DNA of 32,080 nucleotides, from assembly GCA_023627715.1 (NCBI GenBank), contig JAMAHW010000167.1, forward strand, positions 1 to 32,080. The letters run 5' to 3'. The translations under genes and the position numbers were made by a program. This DNA comes from Periconia sp. R9002 (Eukaryota > Ascomycota > Dothideomycetes > Pleosporales > Periconiaceae). Below the pieces are notes generated by a model that ran no database searches, had not been told where the DNA came from, and saw nothing but the letters and a program-made list of their open reading frames with translations. How positions within the stretch are numbered: the stretch's first letter is position 1; every line of letters starts with the position of its first letter. Positions 22,476-32,080 of this stretch are shown here, one piece after another.

Positions 22476-24312
22476 TGTGGTGTTGGAGGGTTGCGGCCCA
22501 GAGGGTGCGCGTTGTCTCTCGTCGAGCATCAATAGGCAGCACCGGCAACGGCTGGGCTGGGTATGATGTTTCAATGAAGTTGTCGGCGCACTGTCGGCGA
22601 TGTTGGGTCTGGGGGCATGCACAGAGGGGTAGACAAATGTGACGTCGTGGTTGTAGCTGTGATGGCAGGCGGCCAGCGGGGCAAAGGAAAAGGCTCGTTG
22701 CGACGGCAGAAGGAGGGATGGCTGCGGGGTATATGTATGTAGTGTTGATGCCTGGGTAGGTAGGGTCTGCCAGAGCCGGAGACGTTTGGCGTGGAGTTGG
22801 CTTAGCGACCGACTGACTGATTGAAGAAAAGGGACGGTTGATGATGAGTGATGGTCAAAGGAAGCGTGAAGGAAGATGTCGGGACTTTGGAAGCCATCTG
22901 ATTCGATGCCCTGCCGCCATCCCGAACTCTACCGACGCAGCACCCTCGAGGGACTTGCTTTTGTTGCCCACTCCAACTACTCCATCGATAGGTACTAGTA
23001 GATACTCAAGTCACCACCACACCGTGGTAGCATGTATTTGACTCGGTGAGTGTTGTGCACAGTGAATTACGAAGCGTGCATATCACCGTAGATGTATATC
23101 ATATGTATATTCCTATGTACAGACTTACTTGGACCTAATAATAAGTTGGCGACATTCAGAGGCATGGCCCAAGCAAATTGGCATGTGACGGCACGCTGTG
23201 GTGCTTTGACGACCGCCTGACCATAACTACCAGCGCACAGCAATTACGTACTGTAGTTAAGTACCTAGGCTTCTGGTTCTCCGTCCATGCGTCCCAATTT
23301 ACGGTACAGGTACAATACCCCTGAGTTCGGACCGTTCTCCAGCATACCCCATCTGGAGGATAAAGCTTGATCCGAGATGCATTTTGCACCACAATAAAGG
23401 TACCACCGGTACATAAGTACAGTACAAGACCAGCACACGTCATCAGCGCCCCGGCTTTACGCTTCACGGGGCCAGACCTATGTAGGTATCCCTACAAGTG
23501 CTAATATGTACTACACGACCTACGGGAGAAGAAAAATTTGCTCGAAATTTGGGGCGCGTCGTCGTCAGGCCGTGGACAAAGGGTGACGTGACGATGGGTC
23601 AAGCCTTGAGGGGCGGAAGGCGATCCATGAGCAACGGCGGTGCCGCCTGGGCCCCGAATGATGCCGGCAGCATGGTTGACGTGCACCCTCACCCACAGTG
23701 TTTATTATTGTACCAAGTTCAAATGTTAGTTAACTTAGCGACATTGCCTGCAGCATACCTACTCTAGACGAGGATGAAGCACTCACTCACTGGCACACGC
23801 CGTGGGACAACCCATTGGCATCTCTTCCACTTCGGGACGATTCCCATCTAATAATACCTGCCTAGGGAATGAATGAGGTGAAGATGCAGGTACTGTAATA
23901 AGTACTGTCAAATGTCCCACCCGCACAGTGCGCCTGCTGAAAATGCACGTTGGACGGAAGCAGCGCCACGCCGCCGCCCCCTGTCATGCCATGTCTCCTA
24001 TTGGACTGTACCCTTTTGGCTTGGGAATCGGCCATCGTCCAACGTCGTCCCTGACCCTTGGCCGCCTCTCGCCTTCTCCATAAATGCTGCCTCACACGTC
24101 ACCTCCATAACGTTTCTTTACTCTCGCTCACCCTCGACGCTCTTTTTTCAGTTCCGCTTCTTCTTGCACTACGGCCACGCTATTACAGTACGGTACCTCT
24201 TAATACACCTTTATAATCCTAATTTTTCATCTGTCCTTCTACCACCATCTGCACCCTCTTCCGTCTTCCCTTGATTCATCCCCCTGATTATACGCCTACT
24301 CCATCACACGCC
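22476..24312. promoter_or_regulatory. Divergent intergenic region, unknown gene/GH17 glucanase
   Basis: This 1.8 kb region contains GTAC-type short repeats (23260-23490). The leader side of the glucanase gene is marked by CT-rich DNA at about 24100-24300 and a TATA-like CATAAATG at 24079-24086. Frames such as 23912-24274 are leader sequence without protein character. No further gene is supported. Confidence 0.5.
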
Positions 24313-26235
24313 ATGCACTTCACACCCACCCTCCTGGCTGCTGCCGCCGCCTTCTCCAGCGCCAATGCCGCCTCCAAGGGTTTCAACTACGGTGCTTTCT
24401 TTGGCAACCAACAAGCCAAAGAGTATGTCGATTTCAAGTACGAGTTCGAGGCTGCCAAGGAGTTGCCCGGCACCAATGGCCAATTCACCAGCGCTCGTCT
24501 CTACACCATGATTCAGCATGGAACCGCAAACTCGGTCATTTCTGCCATCCAGGCTGCCATCGACACCAAAACCGAACTCCTTTTGGGTATCTGGGCCTCG
24601 GCCGGCTCAGCAATCGTTGACAATGAAATCACAGCCCTGCGGACTGCCATCAGCCAATACGGCTCTGCCTTTACTGATCTAGTGGTCGGCATCTCCGTCG
24701 GCAGTGAGGATCTGTATCGAATCACTCCCACTGCTATTGGCAATGGCGAGACAAATCCTGGTGCCCAACCCGCCGAGCTGATCAATTATATTAAGAGAGT
24801 GCGAGATGCCATTTCAGGGACTGGGTTGGCTGGAAAGCCCATTGGGCACGTCGACACTTGGACCGCATACGACAACTCGAGCAATGCCGAAGTAATTGCC
24901 AACCTCGATTTCCTTGGCGTTGATGCCTATCCCTTCTGGGAGGTTGAGCACGACAATAGCATTGGTAATGCCAATGCTACCTTCTACGATGCTCTTCAGA
25001 AGACTAGAAATGCATCTCAAGGAAAACCTGTCTGGGTCACCGAGACAGGTTGGCCCGTCTCTGGACCCAACCAAGGCAACGCTCAAGCAAACCCCGAGAA
25101 TGCTGGCATCTACTGGCAAGATGTCACTTGCTCTCTTCTTGCCCAGGGCGTGAACCTCTGGTACTACACGCTCCAGGATGTTCAATACGGGCAACCGGTC
25201 CCTAGCTTTGGCCTGAAGCCCGGAGGTGACCTCAAGGCCGTCAGCCCTCTGTTTGATCTCTCTTGCCCGGCTGGCTTGAAGCCTGTAAGCTACCTTTTCC
25301 CGCTTGTCCTTTCCCCTGTCTTCCCATCTTACTCTCACTGCCGTATAACTATCTGCTTTTCTCTTCGATCATCTCTTCGCTTCTTCCTGGTCCTCGAACA
25401 TGCCCACCTTGCAACTGTAATTGGAATTACAGGTCTTCTGAAACACTTCTCTTTCCTGGTCAACAGGATGGAGGGTATTTCAGATGAAAAGCACGGGCTA
25501 ATGAGATCTGCGAAGACGGAGAGTGTCACGTTAAAACCAAGCAGTACAGTGGCAGTGAGCTCAAGTAAAGAGAGAAGTGTATTACTTATTGTATGCTCAT
25601 GCTGACAAGTCACAGCGCTCCCAGTAGACAACACACTCACAGCTTCCACGCCTTCAGCCCCCACAGTGTCCTCAGCGCCATTCCTTGCCTCAACTTTGTC
25701 TTCCGTATCAATGACTGCCTCGCAAACAGCTAGTCATTCAGTTCCAGGTCCACCCCCGTTGTCAACCGAGGCTCCGCCTACCTGGCCTATTCTGACATCA
25801 CCCTTTGTGGCCCCCAGTTCAATACAGCCCATTGATTCGTCGAATCCAGACAATACTATTGGCAATCCGTTTGCAGCTCAGATATCGTCGACTCGCTCTA
25901 CGCTCTTCATTTTCAGTACGGGACAGGTGTCGGGCAGAACGTGCAATCTCGTATTTGCTTTTCCACCGTTGTTTGACCCTCGCTACCTCACCCCTTACAC
26001 TTTGACATCGCCGGGTGGCATTGTTGTTTCTCGTCTCAGTACGCCGGGCACGGTTTCTCAGGTCATAGGCAATGTTCCCGTTATGCTGCCTGGCAACAAG
26101 TATTTCCTCGAAAGTGCACCGTGCTCAGCGGAACAGCAATCTCGATATCGAATGGATTCAGCGGGGGGGCTTGATTTGTCATTTTTTCAAACGTCTTCAC
26201 CGGCACCCCTTGGGCTATTTTTTGAGGTTTCTTAA
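24313..26235 (+). CDS. Secreted GH17 beta-1,3-glucanase with But2-like C-terminal region; in-frame TGA
   Basis: Exon 1 (24313-25284, 324 codons) encodes a signal peptide (about residues 1-19) and a complete GH17 domain like fungal EglC/Bgl2 wall glucanases, with proton donor Glu132 (VGISVGSEDLY) and nucleophile Glu244 (WVTETGWPVSG). A GTAAGC donor follows GLKP. The best continuation is exon 2 (25467-25554) and exon 3 (25616-26235), which keep one frame and give a Ser/Thr/Pro-rich stretch plus a C-terminal region resembling the But2 domain (PIDSSNPDNTIGNPF, GRTCNLVFAFP, LFFEVS at the end). In that model codon 331 is TGA (25485-25487), so the visible product would stop at 330 aa. Splicing to a later acceptor (for example the CAG at 25542-25544) would bypass the stop. 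GH17 identity is firm; the 3' structure is not. A role in cell-wall remodelling is inferred. Confidence 0.8.
25485..25487 (+). other. In-frame TGA in the GH17/But2 gene
   Basis: The exon 2 frame reads DGGYFR, stop, KARANEICEDGECHVKTKQYSG and then joins exon 3 in phase. A single C-to-T change at the first base of an Arg CGA codon would produce it. It could be a real nonsense allele, a sequencing error, or a sign that this stretch is intron. Confidence 0.55.
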
Positions 26236-26825
26236 CTTTGACACTGGTTGATATTGGATGCGATGTGGTACACGACGGGCGTTTGTAGGCCGGATGCTTG
26301 TCTATGTATTAATAGTGAAGTCTATACTGTAGAATTTGGAGACGTTTTTAATACTAGTTTTTTGAACATCAACTGAACATCGTAAGGATGAAAGAGTTTT
26401 AGTGGTTATAGATGCGCTTTGTTTTTGTATTGCTAACGCTTATTACGCTATAGTTGACAGGTCAAGCTGATTGTTGTTGAGTATAACTAATTGCAATTGA
26501 ATGTGGGTGATGCTAATGAACCTACAGCAATGCGACTTTTACCGCGACGAAAAATTTCCCCTTGTCCATTGAATTCCCCCGAACGCCGCGCTGTGCAGAT
26601 TTCACGGTTCAAATCTTCCATTCGCCCAAGCAAAAGGAGTAACTGAAATGAGCATTTCGCTCACATGAGAACGGCGTGGAAGATACAAGGCGAAGACCAT
26701 AAACAAAGTCTCCTAGCCTCTATCCACCCTTGTTACAAGTGTACCATCTTAAAGACGTAGCTCTGATCAAAACAAGATAATGTTCTGCATCTTGTAGGCC
26801 CTCCCTTTCTCCTCCTGCTTGTAGC
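26236..26825. other. Convergent 3' flanks of GH17 gene and BET1
   Basis: AT-leaning sequence between two stop codons. A tRNA B-box-like GGTTCAAATC occurs at about 26604, but no cloverleaf or A box could be built around it. Nothing else is supported. Confidence 0.5.
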
Positions 26826-27677
26826 TTAAAACAACCAAACATACCAAAACAAGACGATGACGGCGGCAAAAAAGCCAACCCAAACTTTCCACCCAACACC
26901 CGTTTTCTCTGCCATACGCAGCATGCGCGTCATGGTGCCGCGAATCCTCAGGCGCGAGGCTTCAAACTGATCGTTCATCTTGTCGGCTAACGTCGTGGAG
27001 GTTCGAATTTCATCGCCGATAGCTACCGTCAACTGCAAAGGAAATGGTTTCGTTAGCTTGTCTTCTTCTGTTTTGGGTTCGGCATAACGGTTTCGTGGGT
27101 TTGGAAAAACATTGCGGGTCTGGTCATCGTTTCTATGGGCGTGCAATGGAAATATGTACAAGACGGAGAAGGGAGAGTTACGAAATGGACAGTATCTTAC
27201 ATCCTTCAACATCCTGACCTTGCCCGTCAACATCCCCACCTGCTCCTCGTTTTGGCTCTCTAGCTCCTCCAGCGCCTGGGCGCTATACTGTCCTCTTGAA
27301 TTTGGCGTCGCACTTCGGTAGCCGACTCCATTCGCGGCGCCCACTCCCCCTCCTGAAGCACTGCTGCCGTTGCTTCCAGGATATGCGCTGAATGCAGCGC
27401 CTCCACTCGGCGCAAGATGATCCGCTGATCCCGATGGCGAATATCCATACCCTGATCCTCCTATTCCTGGCACTGCTGCTCCATAGGGTGACCGCGCTCC
27501 CTTGTTCTTGGTTTTTGAAGGCGACGTGGATCGATTGTAGGAGGAGAAAAGATCGTTTCTGGGATCGGGCGATCGACTAAATCTGTACGGCAGACAAATT
27601 AGCTCCCGCGGGCTTTATAACGTCTTTCGAAATTTCAAAGTTTTGGGAGGACTGAGCTGGGCGCACCTTTTCGACAT
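26826..27677 (-). CDS. BET1: Bet1-type Qc-SNARE
   Basis: This is a tail-anchored SNARE for ER-to-Golgi vesicle fusion. Exons: 27677-27667 (11 nt), 27582-27201, 27032-26826, giving 199 aa. The start MSKRFSRSPDPRNDLFSSYNRS emerges only when the 11-nt first exon is joined over an 84-nt intron (donor GTGCGC, branch GCTAAT, acceptor ACAG). Residues about 40-95 are Gly/Ser/Ala-rich and probably disordered, as is usual in filamentous fungi. The SNARE helix runs from about ALEELESQNEEQVGMLTGKV across intron 2 (168 nt) to LTVAIGDEIRTSTTLADKMNDQF, followed by a C-terminal membrane anchor (VGWKVWVGFFAAVIVLFWYVWLF). The IGDEIR motif is typical of Bet1. A GTG start at 27473 was rejected because the frame continues upstream with good coding content. 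Confidence 0.92.
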
Positions 27678-28450
27678 GACGGGGTGTCTCCCTTAGCGTG
27701 TGGTGACGTCGCACTGCTGTGCTGTTGACTCTCAGAGTGGTGGGTAAATAAGTACTTTCCGTGCGGGCGGGCAAGAGATACGTAGATATCAGTACGACTA
27801 TTATTTGCGCAGTAGAACAAGGGTTCGTGTGTTCCGTGAAGGCCACTTGGACGACTGACAGCGCTTTTTCTCGGAGCTTAGATGGCCAAAACTCCGATCT
27901 AAACCGCGGTCCTGAGAAGGGGCACGTGCGGTTATTTTTGTTCCAAGGTCAAGTATGAAATTGAACTATGATCCTCACAGAGTAACTACCCTGGGTATCG
28001 ACACATGGTGCGGGCACACTGGTAAACGTCCTTGGCCGGGACGGGCACACAGGTACCAAGGTCAAGTATATGCGCATGTATACACCTATGCACAAGACTA
28101 CACATGACTGTACTTGGTAAATATGTATCTACAGGCCTGTTTAGTATCAATAAATCAACAGTTTATTCACTACATGGGTTCGTCCGTTGCCGCTTCTACA
28201 ACACTCCATGGTCACTCTGGGAAATAGTTCAAGCTTGAGGCTTGCGCCTTATTAAACATCGATTAAAAAGGAATGATCAATCAACAAGAAGCTCCCTCAG
28301 GAGATCCTCGTGCGGTTCTACGTCCTTGGATAACTCCTTACGAATACTGCCAAAAGGCCGCACTTTAGTGAACAAGCCTACAAATGACACGCTCAATTCG
28401 ACAGTACCGACTTGTATACTCGTCGCACAAATGCCTCCGCGGGTATGCGA
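27678..28450. other. Intergenic region between alpha-tubulin 3' end and BET1 5' end
   Basis: This holds the BET1 promoter side and the tubulin 3' flank. A paired element, GGTACCAAGGTCAAGTAT (28052) and TTCCAAGGTCAAGTATG (27941), shares CCAAGGTCAAGTAT about 110 bp apart. No gene is seen. Confidence 0.5.
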
Positions 28451-30204
28451 TTAATACTCAGCATCCACACCCTCCTCGCCTTCGAGACTATCGGCAGCGA
28501 CCTCTTCGTAATCACGCTCAAGAGCAGCGAGATCTTCACGTGCCTCCGAGAACTCGCCTTCCTCCATACCCTCTCCAACATACCAGTGAACAAAGGCGCG
28601 CTTGGAGTACATAAGATCGAACTTGTGTGACAAAGCGGACCAGGCCTCAGCAATGGCAGTGGTGTTGGAAAGCATGCAGACCGCGCGATTAACCTTGGCC
28701 AAATCGCCATTGGGGACGGTCTCTGGAGGCTGGTAGCAGATTCCGAGCTTGAACCCGGTAGGGCACCAGTCGACGAACTGGATAGTGCGCCTAGTCTTGA
28801 GCTGAGCGATAGCCACATGAGTGTCCTTGGGAACGACGTCTCCACGGTACAATAAGCAAGTGGCCATGTATTTTCCGTTGCGAGGATCGCACTTGACCAT
28901 CTGGTTGTCAGGCTCGAAGCAAGAGTTTGTAATCTCCATGACCGAATTGGCCTCATGGGAAGCTTTGGCAGTGGAGATGACGGGTGAATAGGCGACGAGG
29001 GGGAAATGGATACGAGGATATGGCACCAAGTTCGTCTGGAATTCGTTTAGATCGACGTTAAGAGAACCATCAAAACGAAGCGAGGCGGTGATGGAAGAAA
29101 CGACTGAGACAAGTCAGCTGGAAAAAGTCCAAGTATTCTTCGAGATGAAACATACCCTGTGCGATGAGGCGGTTGAGGTTCTCGAAGTTGGGACGCTCAA
29201 TACCCAAGTTCCTTCGGCAGATGCCGTAGATAGCCTCATTGTCGACCATAAAGCTGCAGTCGGAGTGCTCCAAAGTAGTGTGCGTGGTGAGGATAGAGTT
29301 GTATGGCTCAACAACCGAAGTGGCAACCTGCGGTGCAGGGTAGACGCAGAACTCGAGCTTGCACTTCTTGCCATAATCGACGGACAGGCGCTCCATCAGC
29401 AGGGCGCCAAAACCGGAACCAGTTCCACCTCCGAAGGAATGGAACACAAGGAAACCTTGAAGACCGGAGCAGTTATCGGCAACGCGGCGGACCTTGTCGA
29501 GGACCTGGTCAATGAGCTCCTTACCCACCGTGTAGTGGCCGCGAGCGTAGTTGTTTGACGCATCCTCCTTTCCGGTGATCATGTGCTCGGGGTGAAAGAG
29601 GGAGCGGTAGGTGCCAGTACGGACCTCGTCGACAACGTTGGGCTCGAGATCGCAGTAAATGGTACGAGGGACATACTTGCCCTGACCTATTCATGGGTTA
29701 GATGACGCTGTAAAAATTGTAAAAAGATGGCTCACCAGTCTCAGAGAAGAAAGTGCTGAAGCCATGGTCATCGTCGGCGGCTTTGCGCTCCTCGGTCAGG
29801 TAGCCATCAGGCTGCATATGGTCAGTGGACGGTTCATCACAGGTACAAGGAGACTGCAACATACCTGAATACCGTGCTCGAGGCAGTAGAGCTGTTGATT
29901 CCCTCGGACGTTAGCATGGCCAAAACGGGTGTGTGCACAAAACAGAATGGTCATGAAGAGCCCCTCGCACCAGCAGTGGGAGCAGGACGGGAGGAGAATG
30001 GGAGAAGACGGCGTCAAGGTCAGTGGAACTCACCTCCCAGCAGGAATTGGCAATCTGGCAACCGGCCTGGCCGACTGTAGGCGTGCATGTCAGTATCAAA
30101 GCATACAACTGGGGGGTCGGTCCCACTCAGGCGGTCAAGGACAAGCGGTTGGGGGTTTGTGGGGAAGGCATTTGCATACCGTTGAGACTGATGACTTCTC
30201 TCAT
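28451..30204 (-). CDS. TUB1: Alpha-tubulin
   Basis: This is one half of the tubulin heterodimer that builds microtubules. Exons: 30204-30180, 30074-30034, 29891-29865, 29811-29736, 29686-29156, 29103-28451, giving exactly 450 aa. Introns are 105, 142, 53, 49 and 52 nt, clustered at the 5' end as in most fungal tubulin genes. The spliced N-terminus [21 protein letters not shown], the GTP-binding loop GGGTGSG (142-148) and the catalytic Glu region ([16 protein letters not shown]) are all present. The C-terminal tail is acidic and ends in Tyr (GEEGVDAEY), the detyrosination signature. Residue 211 is Gly in [11 protein letters not shown], where Asp is usual. Pezizomycotina often have two alpha-tubulin genes, and the sequence alone does not say which this is. 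Confidence 0.97.
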
Positions 30205-31143
30205 GGCTAATCAGGAGGGACTGAATGGATGAGGCGGCGGGATTGCGGGCGGCAGGCGAAATGGGGGAGAAAGGCAGCGGAGGGATGTGGTGTTGAGGGT
30301 GGGTGGGTGTATGTGTGTGTTGATGGCTGGCACGAAGATTTGTACGCTACGCTGGCCGGCCGGGATAAACAACTTTGGCCCGTGGGTGGGGCGCGTAGAA
30401 CGGTCCGAGCGCCCGTCTGATTGGCTGCTTCGCGCCTGCCCCTTGCCTGTCCCCCCTCTCCTACATCGACTACCACAATATGCACCGTAGGTAGATATCA
30501 CAATACTGCACAGAATAATGACAAACGTATATTTTAAAACTACTCTCCTAGTATTCTGCTCACTACTAATACCACTGTAGTTTGAGGCGCAAGAAACATC
30601 ATCGAAGTGTTGTATGTGTGCTAAGTGATGTGAGTGCGGGCTGTTTCGACACATGGGTGTGCCTGCCTAGGTACTTACTTACATATGTACGTACTTACTT
30701 GGGTACCTCCATACCTATACAAGTACATACATGTATGAACCTACCTCCTTGCACAACACCTACCCACCCTCCACCATCCAACAAACGACAAAAGCACATG
30801 TACCTGTGCATACTTACTTATATTCACACACACACCCCTTGGTCCAACCCTTGCAGATGCGCATAATCCAGGAGCCACTTTGATCCTCTCCCCTACATTC
30901 CTCATCAGCTCGCTCCTTGTCCAATTGCCTCACCAAATCGTTCTCGTTGTCATCAACATCATCATCCCTACATCGTGGGTAAACAGTGAGCTACATGCGG
31001 CTAGGGCGGTTACTACACAGTTTTTTTCTCAATAAGCTACGCCACGTGGTATCTCCATGAGAGACGACTCTGTACCTGGCCGGAAGTCTAATATCATCGT
31101 CACCTCTACACGCTGGTCTCGTGCGCACATGGTGAGAGAGTGA
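30205..31143. promoter_or_regulatory. Divergent intergenic region alpha-tubulin/PGA1
   Basis: The tubulin leader (30205-30300, minus strand) is CT-rich. In the middle lies a dense GTAC/CCTAGG repeat patch (30661-30750), and a short CA-rich run at 30823-30836. Both promoters should be here. No gene is supported. Confidence 0.5.
30661..30750. repeat. GTAC/TACCTAGG short palindromic repeat patch
   Basis: The patch contains CCTAGGTACTTACTTAC, ATGTACGTACTTACTTGGGTACC and further ATACCTATACAAGTACATAC units. It has the same motif vocabulary as the patches at 16202-16430 and 18499-18531. Confidence 0.75.
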
Positions 31144-31959
31144 ATGCCCCTGTCGCGAGTGAAGATGATACGCGTCTTCACCGGGCTGCTATGCATCCTC
31201 GCTCTCGCCGTGACGCTCAATGCAAACGTTGAAAAGACCATCTTTCTCGGCCCTAGCCCTTTGACACTACCCCATGTCCATCACGACTACGACCTCTCCA
31301 GCTTGGACACTCTCCACATAGACATCCTGGATCCAGTTCATCTCTACATTCTACCCACTCGCGTGCCTGTCCAGTTTCCTGCCGAAACTACTCCCCACGG
31401 TCGTGACTCTTGGTACTTGATTCAGGGCCTGGACCACGGCCGCCGCTACGAGGTTCGCATTTGTTGGCCAGCGACAGTGAGTCCTGCTTTGTCTCTCCTC
31501 ACGCTGTCTTTGTATGTGTGACATGGCCTATGCTAATCTTGTTAGCAACCAACTGATTTCTGGCTGGATACTTTTACCGTTGCCACGATATTCAATAGTC
31601 CACACCTTCTACACTCTGTCATCAACTTCAACCTCAATCACCCTCAAACGCGCCAACACCTTGGATTGAAGGAATCCGAGCATCGTATGAGTCCCTTGTC
31701 AGACTCACTTCTATTCCTACGTGTCCAGGCAGCAGCCGATTACTTTACCACTAATCAAACTCTGATGCGGAAGCCACCACATGTTCAAGTCGACATCATC
31801 CTTGATCCATACGTACTCAACATCCTTCCCCGCTCCCTGGGTCCTACCATTGTCTACATTGCATTGGTCTCCATACTTTCGTGGTTCATCTCAGGTTCTG
31901 TTTACCGCTGGCTTTTATCAGTTGCAAATCAAGAGTCTCCCAAGGCTCATAGAGAATAG
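31144..31959 (+). CDS. PGA1: PGA1-like GPI-mannosyltransferase II cofactor
   Basis: In yeast, Pga1 is the ER membrane partner of Gpi18 and needed for adding the second mannose to GPI precursors. Exons: 31144-31476 and 31546-31959, giving 248 aa; the intron is 69 nt (donor GTGAGT, branch GCTAAT, acceptor TTAG). The N-terminus has a signal sequence (MIRVFTGLLCILALAVTLNA). The lumenal part contains NVEKTIFLGPSPLTLP, a GRDSWYLIQGLDHGRRYEVRICWPATQPT block that is the mark of this family, and an LDTF motif. One C-terminal membrane segment (IVYIALVSILSWFISGSVYRW) is followed by a short cytoplasmic tail. The start may be M1 (31144) or M8 (31165). Identity rests on my memory of the family motif rather than a search. 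Confidence 0.75.
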
Positions 31960-32080
31960 TTCACGTTATTCATTATTCATCTCGCAAACATCATGTCAGC
32001 TGCCGCGGGCCCTCCACCCCCCACACCCCCAACCCCCCCCAAACAAGCAAAAACAAACCAAAAAAAAAAGAAAAAAAGAA
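31960..32080. other. PGA1 3' flank ending in C-rich then A-rich low complexity
   Basis: From about 32011 the plus strand is C-runs followed from about 32040 by A-runs broken by single G or C. No structure beyond low complexity is visible before the window ends. Confidence 0.6.

Noticed and set aside
23912..24274. 120-codon open frame before the glucanase gene
   Set aside because: It covers CT-rich leader and promoter DNA directly upstream of the GH17 start and shows no domain.
25285..25605. GH17 protein continuing by read-through to 25605
   Set aside because: A strong GTAAGC donor lies at 25285 and the downstream peptide is not protein-like; the frame differs from the But2-like segment.
26600..26615. 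tRNA B-box-like GGTTCAAATC
   Set aside because: No A box or foldable cloverleaf in the surrounding 100 bases on either strand.

Overview
This window is nuclear DNA of a filamentous ascomycete (Pezizomycotina, probably a dothideomycete of the Leptosphaeria/Phaeosphaeria kind; the exact taxon is an inference). The signs are many short introns of about 50-60 nt with GTRNGT donors, CTAAC/CTGAC branch sites and YAG acceptors, CT-rich leaders, intergenic TACCTAGGTA-type palindromes, and a sharply bounded AT-rich block lacking CpA and TpG. That last feature is the mark of repeat-induced point mutation (RIP) in a two-speed genome.

Layout. 1-1970: AT-rich, RIP-degraded repeat DNA with an 8-bp tandem array. 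From 2194 onward the sequence is gene-bearing: ADK1 adenylate kinase (+); YME2/RNA12 mitochondrial inner-membrane protein (-); GLT1 NADH-glutamate synthase (-, 2141 aa); a gene-free stretch of about 3 kb; CHZ1 H2A.Z chaperone (-); PUP2 proteasome alpha-5 (+); QCR10 complex III subunit (-); a small conserved-looking unknown (-); a secreted GH17 beta-glucanase with a But2-like C-terminal region (+); BET1 SNARE (-); alpha-tubulin (-); PGA1-like GPI-mannosyltransferase II cofactor (+). I rebuilt the exons by hand from splice signals and reading-frame continuity. Every multi-exon model closes in frame except the glucanase, which has one in-frame TGA.

The genes are unrelated housekeeping functions (energy metabolism, nitrogen assimilation, protein turnover, secretion, cytoskeleton, cell wall). 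They are not an operon or a biosynthetic cluster. I see no CRISPR, rRNA, convincing tRNA, virus or intact transposon. The points most worth a second look are the GH17/But2 gene with its in-frame stop, the ATG-only first exon and micro-exons of PUP2, the 10/13-nt micro-exon of CHZ1 with a tandem acceptor, the duplicated intron in GLT1, and the edge of the RIP block, where a TTACGT motif recurs. I do not see a clearly new biological system.
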